Shown here piece by piece: positions 53,269-63,190 of a stretch of 64,000 nt of DNA. How positions within the stretch are numbered: the stretch's first letter is position 1; each line of letters starts with the position of its first letter. Made by a program: the position numbers and the translations under genes. Origin of the DNA: Prochlorococcus sp. AG-347-K18 (GTDB lineage Bacteria > Cyanobacteriota > Cyanobacteriia > PCC-6307 > Cyanobiaceae); assembly GCA_003281365.1 (NCBI GenBank), contig QCCF01000003.1, positions 1 to 64,000 of the forward strand. The letters run 5' to 3'. The notes beneath the pieces were generated by a model. That model made no database searches. It saw only the letters and a program-made list of their open reading frames with translations, and was not told the DNA's origin.

Positions 53269-54150
53269 TCACCAAGGAACACTTTTTTTATTTGAAATAA
53301 AAAGAGAACCATCTTTATAAGATCTTGGCATATCGTGAATACCATCAACTTTATTCCAACTATTTTTTTGTGAAAAAAGATTTATTTTAATATCCTTAAA
53401 AAATTCATATATTAATTCGCTATTTTTTTGAGAACCAACTTCTATCATTGCATCAGTATTTTGCCAGTCATTATTATTAGTAGTTAGCAAAATATCAGCT
53501 TCATGTCCTTCAACATCAATTTTTAAGAAGTCATAATTACGTATAATATCTTTAAATGAATCAGTCCTAACCACTATTCTTTCAACTTCTCCGTAATAAT
53601 TTTCCTTTGCACCAGAAATGTGACTTCCAGTTGAATTACCCTTAAGCCTAATAAATTCAGTCTCCCCTGTTTCTGTAGAAACAGCTTTATTTATTACCTT
53701 TATTTTTTTTTGGGCACAATTAAGCGCAAAATTCTCTTTAATTTTGGCAACATGAATTTTATCAGGTTCGTAAGAAACAACATCAAAATCTAAATTGGTA
53801 AGAATTATTGAATGTAATCCAATATTGGCTCCTAAATCGGCAACCTTTTTATATTTCTTTTTATTTTTCAAATAAAAAGAAAATAATATTAACTCATCTA
53901 AACCAAATAAATGAGTTGAATTTATTGCCCCCATTGAAAAGAAAGGAAAATTTAATTTTCCATATTCTCCTAAGTCTATTGTTTTAGATTCTCCAGGCCC
54001 AAAGAGTTTAAAACTAACTTTTTTTGCTATTTCAGATAAAAAAATATAAATTGGCGAATTTGGGGCGTGATCTCTGGGGATTCGAGGTAATAACTTTAAT
54101 AAAGACTTGAGTATATCTTCATTCTCTTTCAATTGATCTAAAGATAACAA
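53269..54150 (-). CDS. FkbM-family methyltransferase
   Basis: 293 residues. KVADLGANIGLHSIIL (SAM motif I), VVSYEPDKIHVAKIKENFAL, FLKIDVEGHEADIL are the FkbM signatures. FkbM members O-methylate sugars or polyketides; here a glycan hydroxyl is likely. It is convergent with the ThDP enzyme and precedes a PhyH gene on the same strand. Confidence 0.85.
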   Translation of the reverse strand: MLSLDQLKENEDILKSLLKLLPRIPRDHAPNSPIYIFLSEIAKKVSFKLFGPGESKTIDLGEYGKLNFPFFSMGAINSTHLFGLDELILFSFYLKNKKKYKKVADLGANIGLHSIILTNLDFDVVSYEPDKIHVAKIKENFALNCAQKKIKVINKAVSTETGETEFIRLKGNSTGSHISGAKENYYGEVERIVVRTDSFKDIIRNYDFLKIDVEGHEADILLTTNNNDWQNTDAMIEVGSQKNSELIYEFFKDIKINLFSQKNSWNKVDGIHDMPRSYKDGSLFISNKKSVPW

Positions 54151-54239
54151 CTTGCTAAAGTAAAATTTAGGTTACTATAACATGTTCTAAAAAATAAGTT
54201 CAATAATAAATTTGCAATTTTTATTTTTAGAATTAGTAT

Positions 54240-55022
54240 CTATAATTTTTTATTGATATATTCCAAATCATCTTTAGATACTCCGTATTGATAACCCAAA
54301 ATTTTATTAACTTCCTCTATTCTATATTTATTTGAATTTATTTTATTTATTATTTCTTTCGATGTATAGTCAACAACTGGTTTAAGAACAGGGTTTGTAA
54401 ACATAAATAAATTGTATAAAACTGTTTTATTGGTGGCCAAGGTTCTATGTATTAAATTTGAATCAAATACCAATGTATCTCCAGGGTTGGGATTAAGACT
54501 TAATACTTCTGCTTGTTCAAAATCATAAAAAAAATCATTATGACTTTCTAACTTTATTTCAAGTTGTATTTGATCAGAGCTACTTAAGAAAGTTAAAAAA
54601 CTAATACTTAAGGGAAATTTTGATGGAGTATGAAGGTAAGGAATATCACGATGCCACTCTATGGTTGCAGCAGACTTTAATTTTTTATTCTCAACGCATC
54701 TACTTAAATGTAATTGATAATTAGTAGGAAAAATTTCTAGGAGAATATCATGAAATTTTGGAGATAACATCAAATCTCTATAACTTTCAAAAAATATAAA
54801 TGGACTCCTAAATACTCCTGCATAATTATTATTTTCCTCCATATGATATGGATACTTTCCTCTTAATAAATTTAAATCCCTTATCAATATTTGACATTCT
54901 TCTTCATCAATAGCATTTTCAAGAATAATATATCCATCTGATAATAATTTTTTTACTTTATTTGATTTAAGATTATATATAAAGTTAGTTGTTGTATTTA
55001 AGCCTGGATGTGTATTATCCAT
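54240..55022 (-). CDS. Phytanoyl-CoA dioxygenase (PhyH)-family protein
   Basis: 260 residues. Fe(II)/2-oxoglutarate facial triad: H124 and D126 in IEWHRDIPYLH, and H192 in NLIHRTLA, after the core strand GDTLVFDS. It probably hydroxylates a glycan or small-molecule substituent. Second of three such enzymes in the window; not closely similar to the 22.4-kb copy outside the motif. Divergent from the SDR at 55.1 kb. Confidence 0.8.
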   Translation of the reverse strand: MDNTHPGLNTTTNFIYNLKSNKVKKLLSDGYIILENAIDEEECQILIRDLNLLRGKYPYHMEENNNYAGVFRSPFIFFESYRDLMLSPKFHDILLEIFPTNYQLHLSRCVENKKLKSAATIEWHRDIPYLHTPSKFPLSISFLTFLSSSDQIQLEIKLESHNDFFYDFEQAEVLSLNPNPGDTLVFDSNLIHRTLATNKTVLYNLFMFTNPVLKPVVDYTSKEIINKINSNKYRIEEVNKILGYQYGVSKDDLEYINKKL

Positions 55023-55109
55023 CAGTCAATATTTTTTTTTAATATAACATTAATCATAAACTTGATTTAAATCTTTAAATTTGAGATAATTACAATTGTT
55101 TACTAACCG

Positions 55110-55889
55110 ATGAAAGCGATAATCTTATCAATTACTTCTGATATTGGTAAAATATTGGCAAAAAAATTAGGAGAATCTGGTTATGAAGTATTTGGAACTT
55201 ACAATAGGACATTACCCAGTGAAGAATATCAAAATATAGATACCTTTAAGCTCAACATTAAAGAATATAATTCTTCAGAATATAATAATTGGCTTAAAGC
55301 AATAGGAGAGTGGGATTTATTTGTATCATGCATTGGGACGCAGGAACCAGTTGGAAGATTTACTGATATTGATTTAGATAAATGGGTTGAAGGAATTGCT
55401 GAAAACTCAACCTATCAAATAGCAGCTTTAATTAATGCATTAAAATACAAATCCAGAAAAAATATTGCAAACGTAATTTTTTTTGCAGGCGGAGGAACTA
55501 ATTCTGCAACGCCATGTTATTCGGCACAGACTCTTGGTAAAATTTCACTGATAAAATCTATTGAGCTGCTTGATCATGAAATTAGTGATGTCAAATTTTC
55601 AATACTTGGCCCTGGATGGGTAAAAACCAAAATCCATAATGCTACATTAAATAAAAAAGAAGAATCTGGGGAAAATTATTATAAAACAGTTGAAATGATG
55701 AAATCTAAAAAAAATTTTAATTCAATTGAAAAAGTTATCGAGGATATTTTTAAAATAATTTCCTTACCAAAAGAACTTGTTGGTGGAAGAAATTTTTCTT
55801 CTGTTCATGATCAAATAACTGCTCAAAATTTAAAAAAATTAAAAAGTAAAGATATTGATTTTTATAAATTAAGAAGAAAATTAAATTAA
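55110..55889 (+). CDS. SDR-fold protein with altered catalytic residues
   Basis: 259 residues of classical SDR fold (AIILSITSDIGKILAKKL at the cofactor site; NVIFFAGGGTNSATPCYSAQ, then SILGPGWVKTKIH). Aligned with surface-cluster SDRs that read SAYxxxK, the tyrosine is Q140 (SAQTLGK, K144 retained) and the catalytic serine is A126. If Y137 is taken as the tyrosine instead, position +4 is Thr not Lys. The first glycine of the cofactor loop is also serine. It may be non-catalytic, or use another chemistry. Confidence 0.7.
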   Translation: MKAIILSITSDIGKILAKKLGESGYEVFGTYNRTLPSEEYQNIDTFKLNIKEYNSSEYNNWLKAIGEWDLFVSCIGTQEPVGRFTDIDLDKWVEGIAENSTYQIAALINALKYKSRKNIANVIFFAGGGTNSATPCYSAQTLGKISLIKSIELLDHEISDVKFSILGPGWVKTKIHNATLNKKEESGENYYKTVEMMKSKKNFNSIEKVIEDIFKIISLPKELVGGRNFSSVHDQITAQNLKKLKSKDIDFYKLRRKLN

Positions 55890-55906
55890 ATTAAAACCTT
55901 AGAAAT

Positions 55907-56683
55907 ATGATTAATTCAAGTAGATTAAAAATTTTATATCGAATAATAAGAAATCCAGATAAGAATACAATAAATAAATTGATTTTTTTTATTCATGAAT
56001 TTATAGTTTATTTATTTTACGGATCACCAAAAAAAATACATGAATTCAAAATATCAGAAAATTTACTAAAAAAACTGATATCTTGGGAAATTGAGACTAA
56101 AGACATCGAATTTGCAAATAATTTAAAAATTAAAAGTTTAATTTATAATCATGAGGACAACACTAAAAAGAATGAAAGAAAACTATATAAGAAAAAACTT
56201 TTAAAAATAAAACCACAAATGCCTCTCACACTTCAGAGACTATTACATAATGAAGTAAGAAAAAAGATTAAGTTAAAAGTTAAAAGTCCATTCTTCATAG
56301 TTAATACTAGATCATGGATTACTAACCCTTTAAAAGATTTTGAATATGGCCCAACAAAAATGCATAGAGATGGTTTTTGGCCTGGGCATTTAAAAGTAAT
56401 GATATACCTAACTCCATTAAATAATGAATACGGAAAATTAGAAATTAAAAATTATGGTGTTATTACAAATAGAGACATTGGTCATGCTATCCTTTTCTTA
56501 AATTCGGATCTTCTCCATAAAGCCATCCCTGGTAATTCAAAAGAGAGAATTTCGATAGAAATTACAATTATGCGTTCATTATTAAATCATAACCAAACTC
56601 ATATTGGTCATTCTGATGCTAGACATTTTTCAAATATTTTCTTTCCATATTTTGAAAAATTTAAAACCCTTTTTAACAAGTAA
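55907..56683 (+). CDS. 2-oxoglutarate/Fe(II) dioxygenase-like protein
   Basis: 258 residues. KMHRDGFWPGHLKVMIYL gives H153 and D155; H204 in LLHKAIPG and R214 in SKERISIEI complete a PhyH-like triad plus 2-oxoglutarate arginine, with GHAILFLNSDLLH as the core strand. The first 110 residues are basic and not recognised. Third dioxygenase of the window; 17 bp downstream of the SDR, probably co-transcribed. Glycan hydroxylation is inferred. Confidence 0.68.
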   Translation: MINSSRLKILYRIIRNPDKNTINKLIFFIHEFIVYLFYGSPKKIHEFKISENLLKKLISWEIETKDIEFANNLKIKSLIYNHEDNTKKNERKLYKKKLLKIKPQMPLTLQRLLHNEVRKKIKLKVKSPFFIVNTRSWITNPLKDFEYGPTKMHRDGFWPGHLKVMIYLTPLNNEYGKLEIKNYGVITNRDIGHAILFLNSDLLHKAIPGNSKERISIEITIMRSLLNHNQTHIGHSDARHFSNIFFPYFEKFKTLFNK

Positions 56684-56726
56684 AGTTAGATATTAAAAAA
56701 TCTTAAAAATGATCTTATAAATTAAA

Positions 56727-59609
56727 ATGTTTAAATCTGAATCTAAAAGTATTTTATTTAGTAAAGAAAATATTTTAATTTCACTATTCGTATCAACAAT
56801 TTTTTGTTTATTCATAATATCTGGTGAGAACAGTTTAGAAGGCCTTAGATTCACAAAGTCACATGATGGAGTGATGATTCAGAAAACTACTTTTGATTTA
56901 ATTAATCATTTTTCAGGAGGTAACAGTAGTTGGAGTATTTTTGATCTAGCTAGTAGATCTTTTATTTCTTTTGGGGGTCTATCCCACAATTTTGTAAGTA
57001 TTCCCACTGCATTTATTTACTCAATATTTCACAAATTTATGCCTTCAATTCCAGAAAATATTTTATACAGAAAAGTTTTTATATTTTCCTTTTTTCCTTT
57101 ACTTAATTTAATGATGACCTTTGGTTATAACATATGGCTTAAAATTCTTAAATTAAATAATTTGATTGTTTCGGTACTTCTAATACCATTCTTGATGACA
57201 TTATTTGGAAATGAGATTTGGGGTCTCTTATATACATCTCCAAGTATTGTTTTACTTCCTTATTTATTAATAGCAACTACATTTATTCTGCAAAAGAAAA
57301 TAAAAATTGGAATTTGTCTACTTATTCCCACTTTAGCCGTAAGCTTTTCTCAAATTCCTTTACTTTTTACAGCTTACATTCTGCCAATACCATGGATGTT
57401 ATTTGTGATTTCAGGAATATTGAATTATTTTAAAAGCAAAGAAGTAAAAAGTAATTTCTATTTAAATAAATACTTAGCTTTTAGAACAATAATAGTTTCT
57501 TTATTTCTATCTATAATTATATCAATTCCAAAAATAGCAAGTATTCCAAATTTTTTAAATAAAACACTAATAAAATATAAAATCCAAGAAGATTCACTTA
57601 ATATAAGTTTCATAGAAAAATTATTAGATATAATTTCTTTCCCATATGTGAAAGGTCCAAGTCAGTTAATAGACATCTTTTCAATATTTTTCTTTGGATT
57701 CGCTGCGTTTTGTATTTTCTATTTAGCCCTATTAGGTTTCATTAGAGAAGACTTGAAAATACAAAAACACCCCAAAATAATTAAAGGGTTTTTAAAAACT
57801 ATTAAAAGTATTAGTTTTAAAAATAAGACTATTTTGGTTTTAACAATCATTTCATGCTTAGTCCTTAGTATTGAAATTTTATACATTGTTATAGATCTCA
57901 AAGAGAACTATGTTACAGATACAAATAGACTTAATGATATTTTCAATATAAGCGAAATCCCAAGAAGGAATTTTACAAAAATTAACCCTTTAAAATTTTT
58001 GAACTATATTTTCAATTTTAAAGTTAACAGACTACTTAATGGAGGTGGCTTTGGGTATATAGGATTAATACCGTTTATTCTTTTTTTAATTGGTGTAAAA
58101 GAAACCTTTTTTAAGGTAAAGGAAGATTTAAGAAAAAATATATTGATCTCTTTGTTAACTTTATTATTAATATTATTTTTATTAGCAATAGTACATCCTG
58201 CAATTGGAATTATCGCATTTATTATTACCTCTCTTTTATATCCATTTTCATTTTTGCAAAATAATCTATCAATGTTAAATTACCAACTAGATTATTTGTT
58301 AATACCATTTATTTCACTTGGTTTTACAAGTTTACTAATAGAATTAGATAAATTCTTTAAGACAAACAAATCTAATTTATCTTTAGCTGGAAAAACAATT
58401 TCAATATTTTTGATTTCTTACATAATTTCTTTTTATGAACTTTTCAAAATTAAGAAGTTCATTAGTTATGGAAATGCTACTTATGAAAAATTAAAAATAG
58501 ACGAAGGTATAATTAACGGAAAAAATAAAAAATTTCTAATAGATCTTCAAAATCCTATTCTTATCACCTCCCCGGTTTTTAACTATAAAGGCAAATTGCC
58601 TACAGTTCCTAAAAAAGGATTTAATTATAAAAATCTCGAAGAATATTCTATGGATAATAACTGGAAAAACTTTAGGAGTAAAAATTTAAAAAATTTTGGA
58701 ACAAAATTTACGCATACAGGAGATTATTATAAAACTGTATTTTTATCAAGATATGAATCTAAACCTTTTATTTATGAAACAAGGCATAAATCCATAGAAG
58801 AAACAGAACTTAAAGAATGGCCTTTAAATTTTATTAGTATAAAAAACGATTTGAAAAACCAAGAGATTGAAAAAATAAGTAAAAAATATAATTATTCAGA
58901 TCTTCCAAATATAATTGATAATTGTACTCAAAATTATTCATATGATTGTTTATATATGAACAAAATTTCAATAAATATTACTTCAAATGATTTAATAAAA
59001 AATTACAAAAAAATTAACAATCAATTGGTAGCTTTAAAATTACCAAGATTTATTGATCATATTGCCACTAATATATTTTTAGATAAAAAAGAGGTTAAAT
59101 TGTATATTCTAAATGATCAAAAAAAATTATTTTTTGATACATCTCAGGGATATTTAGAAACAGATTCTTCATATGATATTGGAAATATTAAAAAAAATCA
59201 TATCGTATTTAAACAGTCAATTATTGATTACTTTAAGGCAAATAGTGCAAATAATTTAATACTTGAAATTAATTCACCTAATGGTGTTTCAATTATTCGA
59301 GAAGTCGATGCAAACAAATATACCTATTATTTAAATTCAAATTTTAATGATCGATTCTTAATAACTACTCCTTATTCTAAACAACTAAATATAAAGCAAA
59401 ATATGGTTGATATTGATTTTTATAAGTCAAATTCTCCAGTAAAAGGGTTAGTTGAATTCAATTCAAAATTTAACGGCATAACTAAATTAGATATTTCATA
59501 TAAAAACCATAAAAACTCTAACAAAAGCTTTTTATTAATTAATTCATTAATTACGTTGATAACTTTATTAATGATTATTGGAATAATAACAAACTATAAT
59601 CTTTTTTAA
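56727..59609 (+). CDS. Large polytopic membrane protein with periplasmic C-terminal domain
   Basis: 960 residues. About 12-14 transmembrane helices span 12-580, with an acidic first loop (GLRFTKSHDGVMIQK). Residues about 590-930 are hydrophilic, probably periplasmic, and a final helix (about 932-955) closes the protein. The architecture is that of GT-C enzymes (compare the layout of mycobacterial Emb arabinosyltransferases), and the first-loop SHDG resembles DUF6044-type proteins. Followed by a phosphoribosyl-decaprenol synthase homologue. No family call is secure. Confidence 0.55.
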   Translation: MFKSESKSILFSKENILISLFVSTIFCLFIISGENSLEGLRFTKSHDGVMIQKTTFDLINHFSGGNSSWSIFDLASRSFISFGGLSHNFVSIPTAFIYSIFHKFMPSIPENILYRKVFIFSFFPLLNLMMTFGYNIWLKILKLNNLIVSVLLIPFLMTLFGNEIWGLLYTSPSIVLLPYLLIATTFILQKKIKIGICLLIPTLAVSFSQIPLLFTAYILPIPWMLFVISGILNYFKSKEVKSNFYLNKYLAFRTIIVSLFLSIIISIPKIASIPNFLNKTLIKYKIQEDSLNISFIEKLLDIISFPYVKGPSQLIDIFSIFFFGFAAFCIFYLALLGFIREDLKIQKHPKIIKGFLKTIKSISFKNKTILVLTIISCLVLSIEILYIVIDLKENYVTDTNRLNDIFNISEIPRRNFTKINPLKFLNYIFNFKVNRLLNGGGFGYIGLIPFILFLIGVKETFFKVKEDLRKNILISLLTLLLILFLLAIVHPAIGIIAFIITSLLYPFSFLQNNLSMLNYQLDYLLIPFISLGFTSLLIELDKFFKTNKSNLSLAGKTISIFLISYIISFYELFKIKKFISYGNATYEKLKIDEGIINGKNKKFLIDLQNPILITSPVFNYKGKLPTVPKKGFNYKNLEEYSMDNNWKNFRSKNLKNFGTKFTHTGDYYKTVFLSRYESKPFIYETRHKSIEETELKEWPLNFISIKNDLKNQEIEKISKKYNYSDLPNIIDNCTQNYSYDCLYMNKISINITSNDLIKNYKKINNQLVALKLPRFIDHIATNIFLDKKEVKLYILNDQKKLFFDTSQGYLETDSSYDIGNIKKNHIVFKQSIIDYFKANSANNLILEINSPNGVSIIREVDANKYTYYLNSNFNDRFLITTPYSKQLNIKQNMVDIDFYKSNSPVKGLVEFNSKFNGITKLDISYKNHKNSNKSFLLINSLITLITLLMIIGIITNYNLF

Positions 59610-59653
59610 ATAATCCAATTTATGAAAAATTAATTTCTAAAATTTATTTACCA

Positions 59654-60559
59654 ATGAAAAAAATATTCCATAAAACTAATTTATATATAACTTGTTGTAG
59701 GCCTAGACAATGGATGAAAAACTTACTTTGTATATCTGCTTTTATAATAACTCCAGTATCGCTACAAGGAAATATCGAAACATTATTCTATACTACAATT
59801 AGTTTTATATTTGCTTCATCATTTATATATGTAATTAATGATTTACTAGATATTGAATCTGATAAAGAACATCCAATAAAAAAATTTAGACCAATAGCAT
59901 TTGGCTCCATCAAAATAACTGAGGCATTAATTCTATCCATCTTATTGTTATTTATTTCTATTGGATCAGCATTAAATGCAAATAATCAAGTACTGTACAC
60001 TATCATCACATACATAGCGTTACATCTAATTTATTGCTTTTGGGGCAAAAACAAATCCATAGCTGATATTTTTTTTATTGCTTCAGGTTTTATACTTAGA
60101 GCTTATGCAGGTGTAGTTTCTTTAAATGCATCTCCTTCTCCTTGGTTTTTAATTACCGCTGGCAGTTTAGCATTATTCTTGGCTATACAAAAAAGGAAAT
60201 CGGAACTTATAAGAGTATCTAAAAAAAATGTAGAAGTAAATTTAACTAGAAAAGTATTACTTTCTTACAATGAAAAATTTTTGGATAATATAGAAATGTT
60301 GTCTTTAAATTCTGGTTTTATTTCTTATATGCTTTGGGCAAGCGGGCCGCAATTAAATGGTGCAAATACTAGTAATATGTTAATCACCTGTCCAATATTG
60401 CTTATGGGTATTTTTCGTTATCAATTAATATCTCAAAAGAGCAAAGATGGGATTTTAATAGGTGAATCCCCAACGAGAATTTTGTTTAATGATAAAGGAA
60501 TCCAATTAATACTATTTACTTTAATAATTATGTCATGGTTTATAATACGCTTAACTTAA
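59654..60559 (+). CDS. Decaprenyl-phosphate phosphoribosyltransferase homologue (UbiA superfamily)
   Basis: 301 residues, about eight transmembrane helices. RPRQWMKN (16-23) and NDLLDIESDKEHPIKKFRPI carry the two aspartate-rich metal motifs as in mycobacterial DPPR synthase rather than in quinone prenyltransferases. It would join 5-phosphoribosyl 1-diphosphate to a polyprenyl phosphate. In actinobacteria this begins decaprenyl-phosphoarabinose synthesis; here it follows the 960-residue protein by 44 bp and precedes a flavin oxidoreductase. Confidence 0.78.
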   Translation: MKKIFHKTNLYITCCRPRQWMKNLLCISAFIITPVSLQGNIETLFYTTISFIFASSFIYVINDLLDIESDKEHPIKKFRPIAFGSIKITEALILSILLLFISIGSALNANNQVLYTIITYIALHLIYCFWGKNKSIADIFFIASGFILRAYAGVVSLNASPSPWFLITAGSLALFLAIQKRKSELIRVSKKNVEVNLTRKVLLSYNEKFLDNIEMLSLNSGFISYMLWASGPQLNGANTSNMLITCPILLMGIFRYQLISQKSKDGILIGESPTRILFNDKGIQLILFTLIIMSWFIIRLT

Positions 60560-60709
60560 ATTTTGATGATAGATGTTAAGAGTCTTAAAAAAATTAAAGA
60601 TTAATTTTTTTTTCAAAATTATTTTGTTTATAGATCATTTTTTTAACAGATTTTTAAATTCAAAATATAAATCCATTTTTGATAGATATATTATTTTAAA
60701 AAAATCTTC

Positions 60710-62098
60710 ATGAATAAACATTATGATTTTATAATAGTAGGCTCAGGTCCATGCGGGTTGCTATCGGCATCATTGCTAAGTTCAATAGGCAAATGTTTAG
60801 TTGTAGAACAAGGAAAAAAAATTAAACAAGAAGAAAATAATACTTATACTTATGATCATATTTATAATGCATATGTAGGTAATGGATTTAATTTAGCTTT
60901 TGGCTTGCCACCTGTAATACTTAGTGAAGGAAGAGTTATTGGAGGTGGTAGTACGGTAAATAGTTCATTGCACCATAGAGCTCCTAATCATATTTGGGAT
61001 CTTTGGAGGGAAAAATATTTACTTAAAGGTTTTAATAAAGATAAAGTTAATGAAGGTTATAAAAGAATAGAAGAAACTTTTTGCACAAATTTTGGGAATC
61101 TGGAACCATCTATTTTTTATAAAAGTGCAATAATTAATGGAGAAAAAGTTGAAAGAATTCCAAGATGGGGTAAAGAAAACAATAAAGGCATTTTAAATAG
61201 ATGTACAGCAGCAAAAATATTTATAAATAAAATCAAATCAAATAACGGATTTATAAATGAAAGTACAAAATTCTTAAAGGCCTACAGAGATAGAAATAAT
61301 AACTGGGTAGTTCTTTTAAAAAATATCCTTACCAAAGAAAAATATAGTGTATTTTGCAAAAACTTAGTTTTAGCATTAGGGGCTGGATATACGCCTTCTG
61401 CTTTATATGATTTAGGTTTAAGACATAAAAAATTAGGGAAATTTGAGATTCATCCAACTGCAAGAATTTCTTTATACTACCCCCAATATAAAAAGCCTAT
61501 TAGTGTAGTCGAACCTTTTCAGATTACTGGGCACTTCCCTTACTTAATGATAGGATCGTCCGCTAATAAAACATCATTATCAGAATCAAATTATCCCTTT
61601 AGAGAGAATAAACATAATATTGATTATTCAAAAGTTCAAAATTTCTATTCAATGTCACCAAGTAACAAGAAAGGGCGAATAGTTATGAGGGGGTTTCTAA
61701 AAAATACAAAATTTTATTTTTTAGATTATAAAACCAAATTATTCATTAAAAAAGGTCTAAAGATAATAATAAATATTGCACAAAAATCTAATTGCGAATA
61801 TATTTACCACGCAGGTATGATCATTAATAAGAAAAATCTAGAAAATAAAAAAATGGTAAATTCATTTATAAATAGTTGCATACAAAAAACTCTTTCTTCA
61901 GTTCACATAATGGCCTCATCTTCAATTGGAGAGAATAAATTACTTTGCCCATTAAATAGTTTAGGAAAAATAGATGGTATTGAAAATTTGCTTGTAATCG
62001 ATCAAAGTACTTTCCCTTCATGTCCAACTGTTAATCCACAAGCCACCGCTTCTTTATTATCAATGTTAAATACTAAAAACTATATGAAAAAATTGTAA
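60710..62098 (+). CDS. GMC-family flavin oxidoreductase
   Basis: 462 residues. FAD-binding FIIVGSGPCGLLSASLL, the substrate-domain signature EGRVIGGGSTVNSSLHHRAP, and the C-terminal GMC motif DQSTFPSCPTVNPQATASLL. It oxidises an alcohol (typically of a sugar) to a ketone or aldehyde. Placed between a phosphoribosyl-polyprenol synthase and an SDR, it is a candidate for the oxidation half of a 2-epimerisation, as DprE1 does, though it is from a different family (inference). Two bp before the next gene. Confidence 0.8.
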   Translation: MNKHYDFIIVGSGPCGLLSASLLSSIGKCLVVEQGKKIKQEENNTYTYDHIYNAYVGNGFNLAFGLPPVILSEGRVIGGGSTVNSSLHHRAPNHIWDLWREKYLLKGFNKDKVNEGYKRIEETFCTNFGNLEPSIFYKSAIINGEKVERIPRWGKENNKGILNRCTAAKIFINKIKSNNGFINESTKFLKAYRDRNNNWVVLLKNILTKEKYSVFCKNLVLALGAGYTPSALYDLGLRHKKLGKFEIHPTARISLYYPQYKKPISVVEPFQITGHFPYLMIGSSANKTSLSESNYPFRENKHNIDYSKVQNFYSMSPSNKKGRIVMRGFLKNTKFYFLDYKTKLFIKKGLKIIINIAQKSNCEYIYHAGMIINKKNLENKKMVNSFINSCIQKTLSSVHIMASSSIGENKLLCPLNSLGKIDGIENLLVIDQSTFPSCPTVNPQATASLLSMLNTKNYMKKL

Positions 62099-62100
62099 TT

Positions 62101-63150
62101 ATGAAAAAATCAATATTATTAATTACAGGAGCTGGCGGATGGCTAGGGAGTACTTTAATAGAAATGTTATCTAAGAATGGAATATCAAATACTTATGATT
62201 TAATTATTATTTCTTCTTTATCATCTTTTGATTATAAAGATATAGATTTGGGTTTAATTAAAAAAAATTTTTCAGAAAAAAATTTAATACTAAAGAATAT
62301 TGAAGGGGATTTAGCTGATAATAAATTCTATAAGAAGTTAGCACATTTAATAAATGATAATGATGAGTTATCGATAGTTTATACTTCATCTATTATTCAT
62401 GCAAAATCAGCAAAAGAATTTAGAAAAATTAACTTCGAGTCTTTAAAAATATTTGTGAATTTCATTAAAAGTTTTAAACTAGACAAATTCATTTATATAT
62501 CTTCTAATTCTCCTTTTGGTTTTAATAAAGGGAATGAAAAATTTAATGAATCGACTAGATATCACCCAATTGGAAATTATGGTAAAACAAAAATGCTTGC
62601 TGAACAATTTTTACTCAAAAACATATCTAAGAATTATTTAAAAATCCTTAGGCCTCCATGGTTTCATGGACCAAATATGCCAGAAAGACAAAAATTATTT
62701 TTTAAAAAAGTTTCACATGGATCTTTCCCTATTATTTATCCAGGAAATAATAAAAGATCAATAATAAGCACTATTGATTTATCAATTGCGATTATAAATT
62801 TCCTAAAAAATAATACACAACACAACATATATTGCCTAAGTGAACCAAATACAATATCAATGTTAGAATTTATCAAGATAATTCAAAGATCTGCTAAAGA
62901 ATTAAATATAATTAAAAAAACTAAGCCAGTTTTTTTTCTCCCTCCACTTACTTCAACTTTTTTATGTATGTTAGATATTTTCCTACAGAAATTAGGTTTC
63001 TATTCCAAAATAATACATGTAGTTTCAGAACTCGGGATGAATATAGAAATGGATTCCTCTAGATATAGAAAAGAATTTCCAAACCACAAATTTTCAACTA
63101 TAAAAGAAACTATTAAAAATGAATTAAGAGAAACATTTAAAGAAAATTAA
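62101..63150 (+). CDS. NAD-dependent sugar epimerase/dehydratase-like SDR
   Basis: 349 residues. LLITGAGGWLGSTLIEML, serine-containing YISSNSPFGF, Y-x3-K as YGKTK, and LRPPWFHGPNMPERQ. It resembles the extended SDR family; a 3-beta-HSD-like subgroup is possible. Starts 2 bp after the GMC gene and so is probably co-transcribed; it may reduce the keto product of the GMC enzyme. Confidence 0.75.
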   Translation: MKKSILLITGAGGWLGSTLIEMLSKNGISNTYDLIIISSLSSFDYKDIDLGLIKKNFSEKNLILKNIEGDLADNKFYKKLAHLINDNDELSIVYTSSIIHAKSAKEFRKINFESLKIFVNFIKSFKLDKFIYISSNSPFGFNKGNEKFNESTRYHPIGNYGKTKMLAEQFLLKNISKNYLKILRPPWFHGPNMPERQKLFFKKVSHGSFPIIYPGNNKRSIISTIDLSIAIINFLKNNTQHNIYCLSEPNTISMLEFIKIIQRSAKELNIIKKTKPVFFLPPLTSTFLCMLDIFLQKLGFYSKIIHVVSELGMNIEMDSSRYRKEFPNHKFSTIKETIKNELRETFKEN

Positions 63151-63190
63151 ATAGATAATTTGTAAGATATGATTAAAAAAAAACATTAAA

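Noticed and set aside
57218-57433. 71-codon frame inside the 960-residue membrane protein gene
   Set aside because: Out-of-frame shadow in AT-rich coding sequence.
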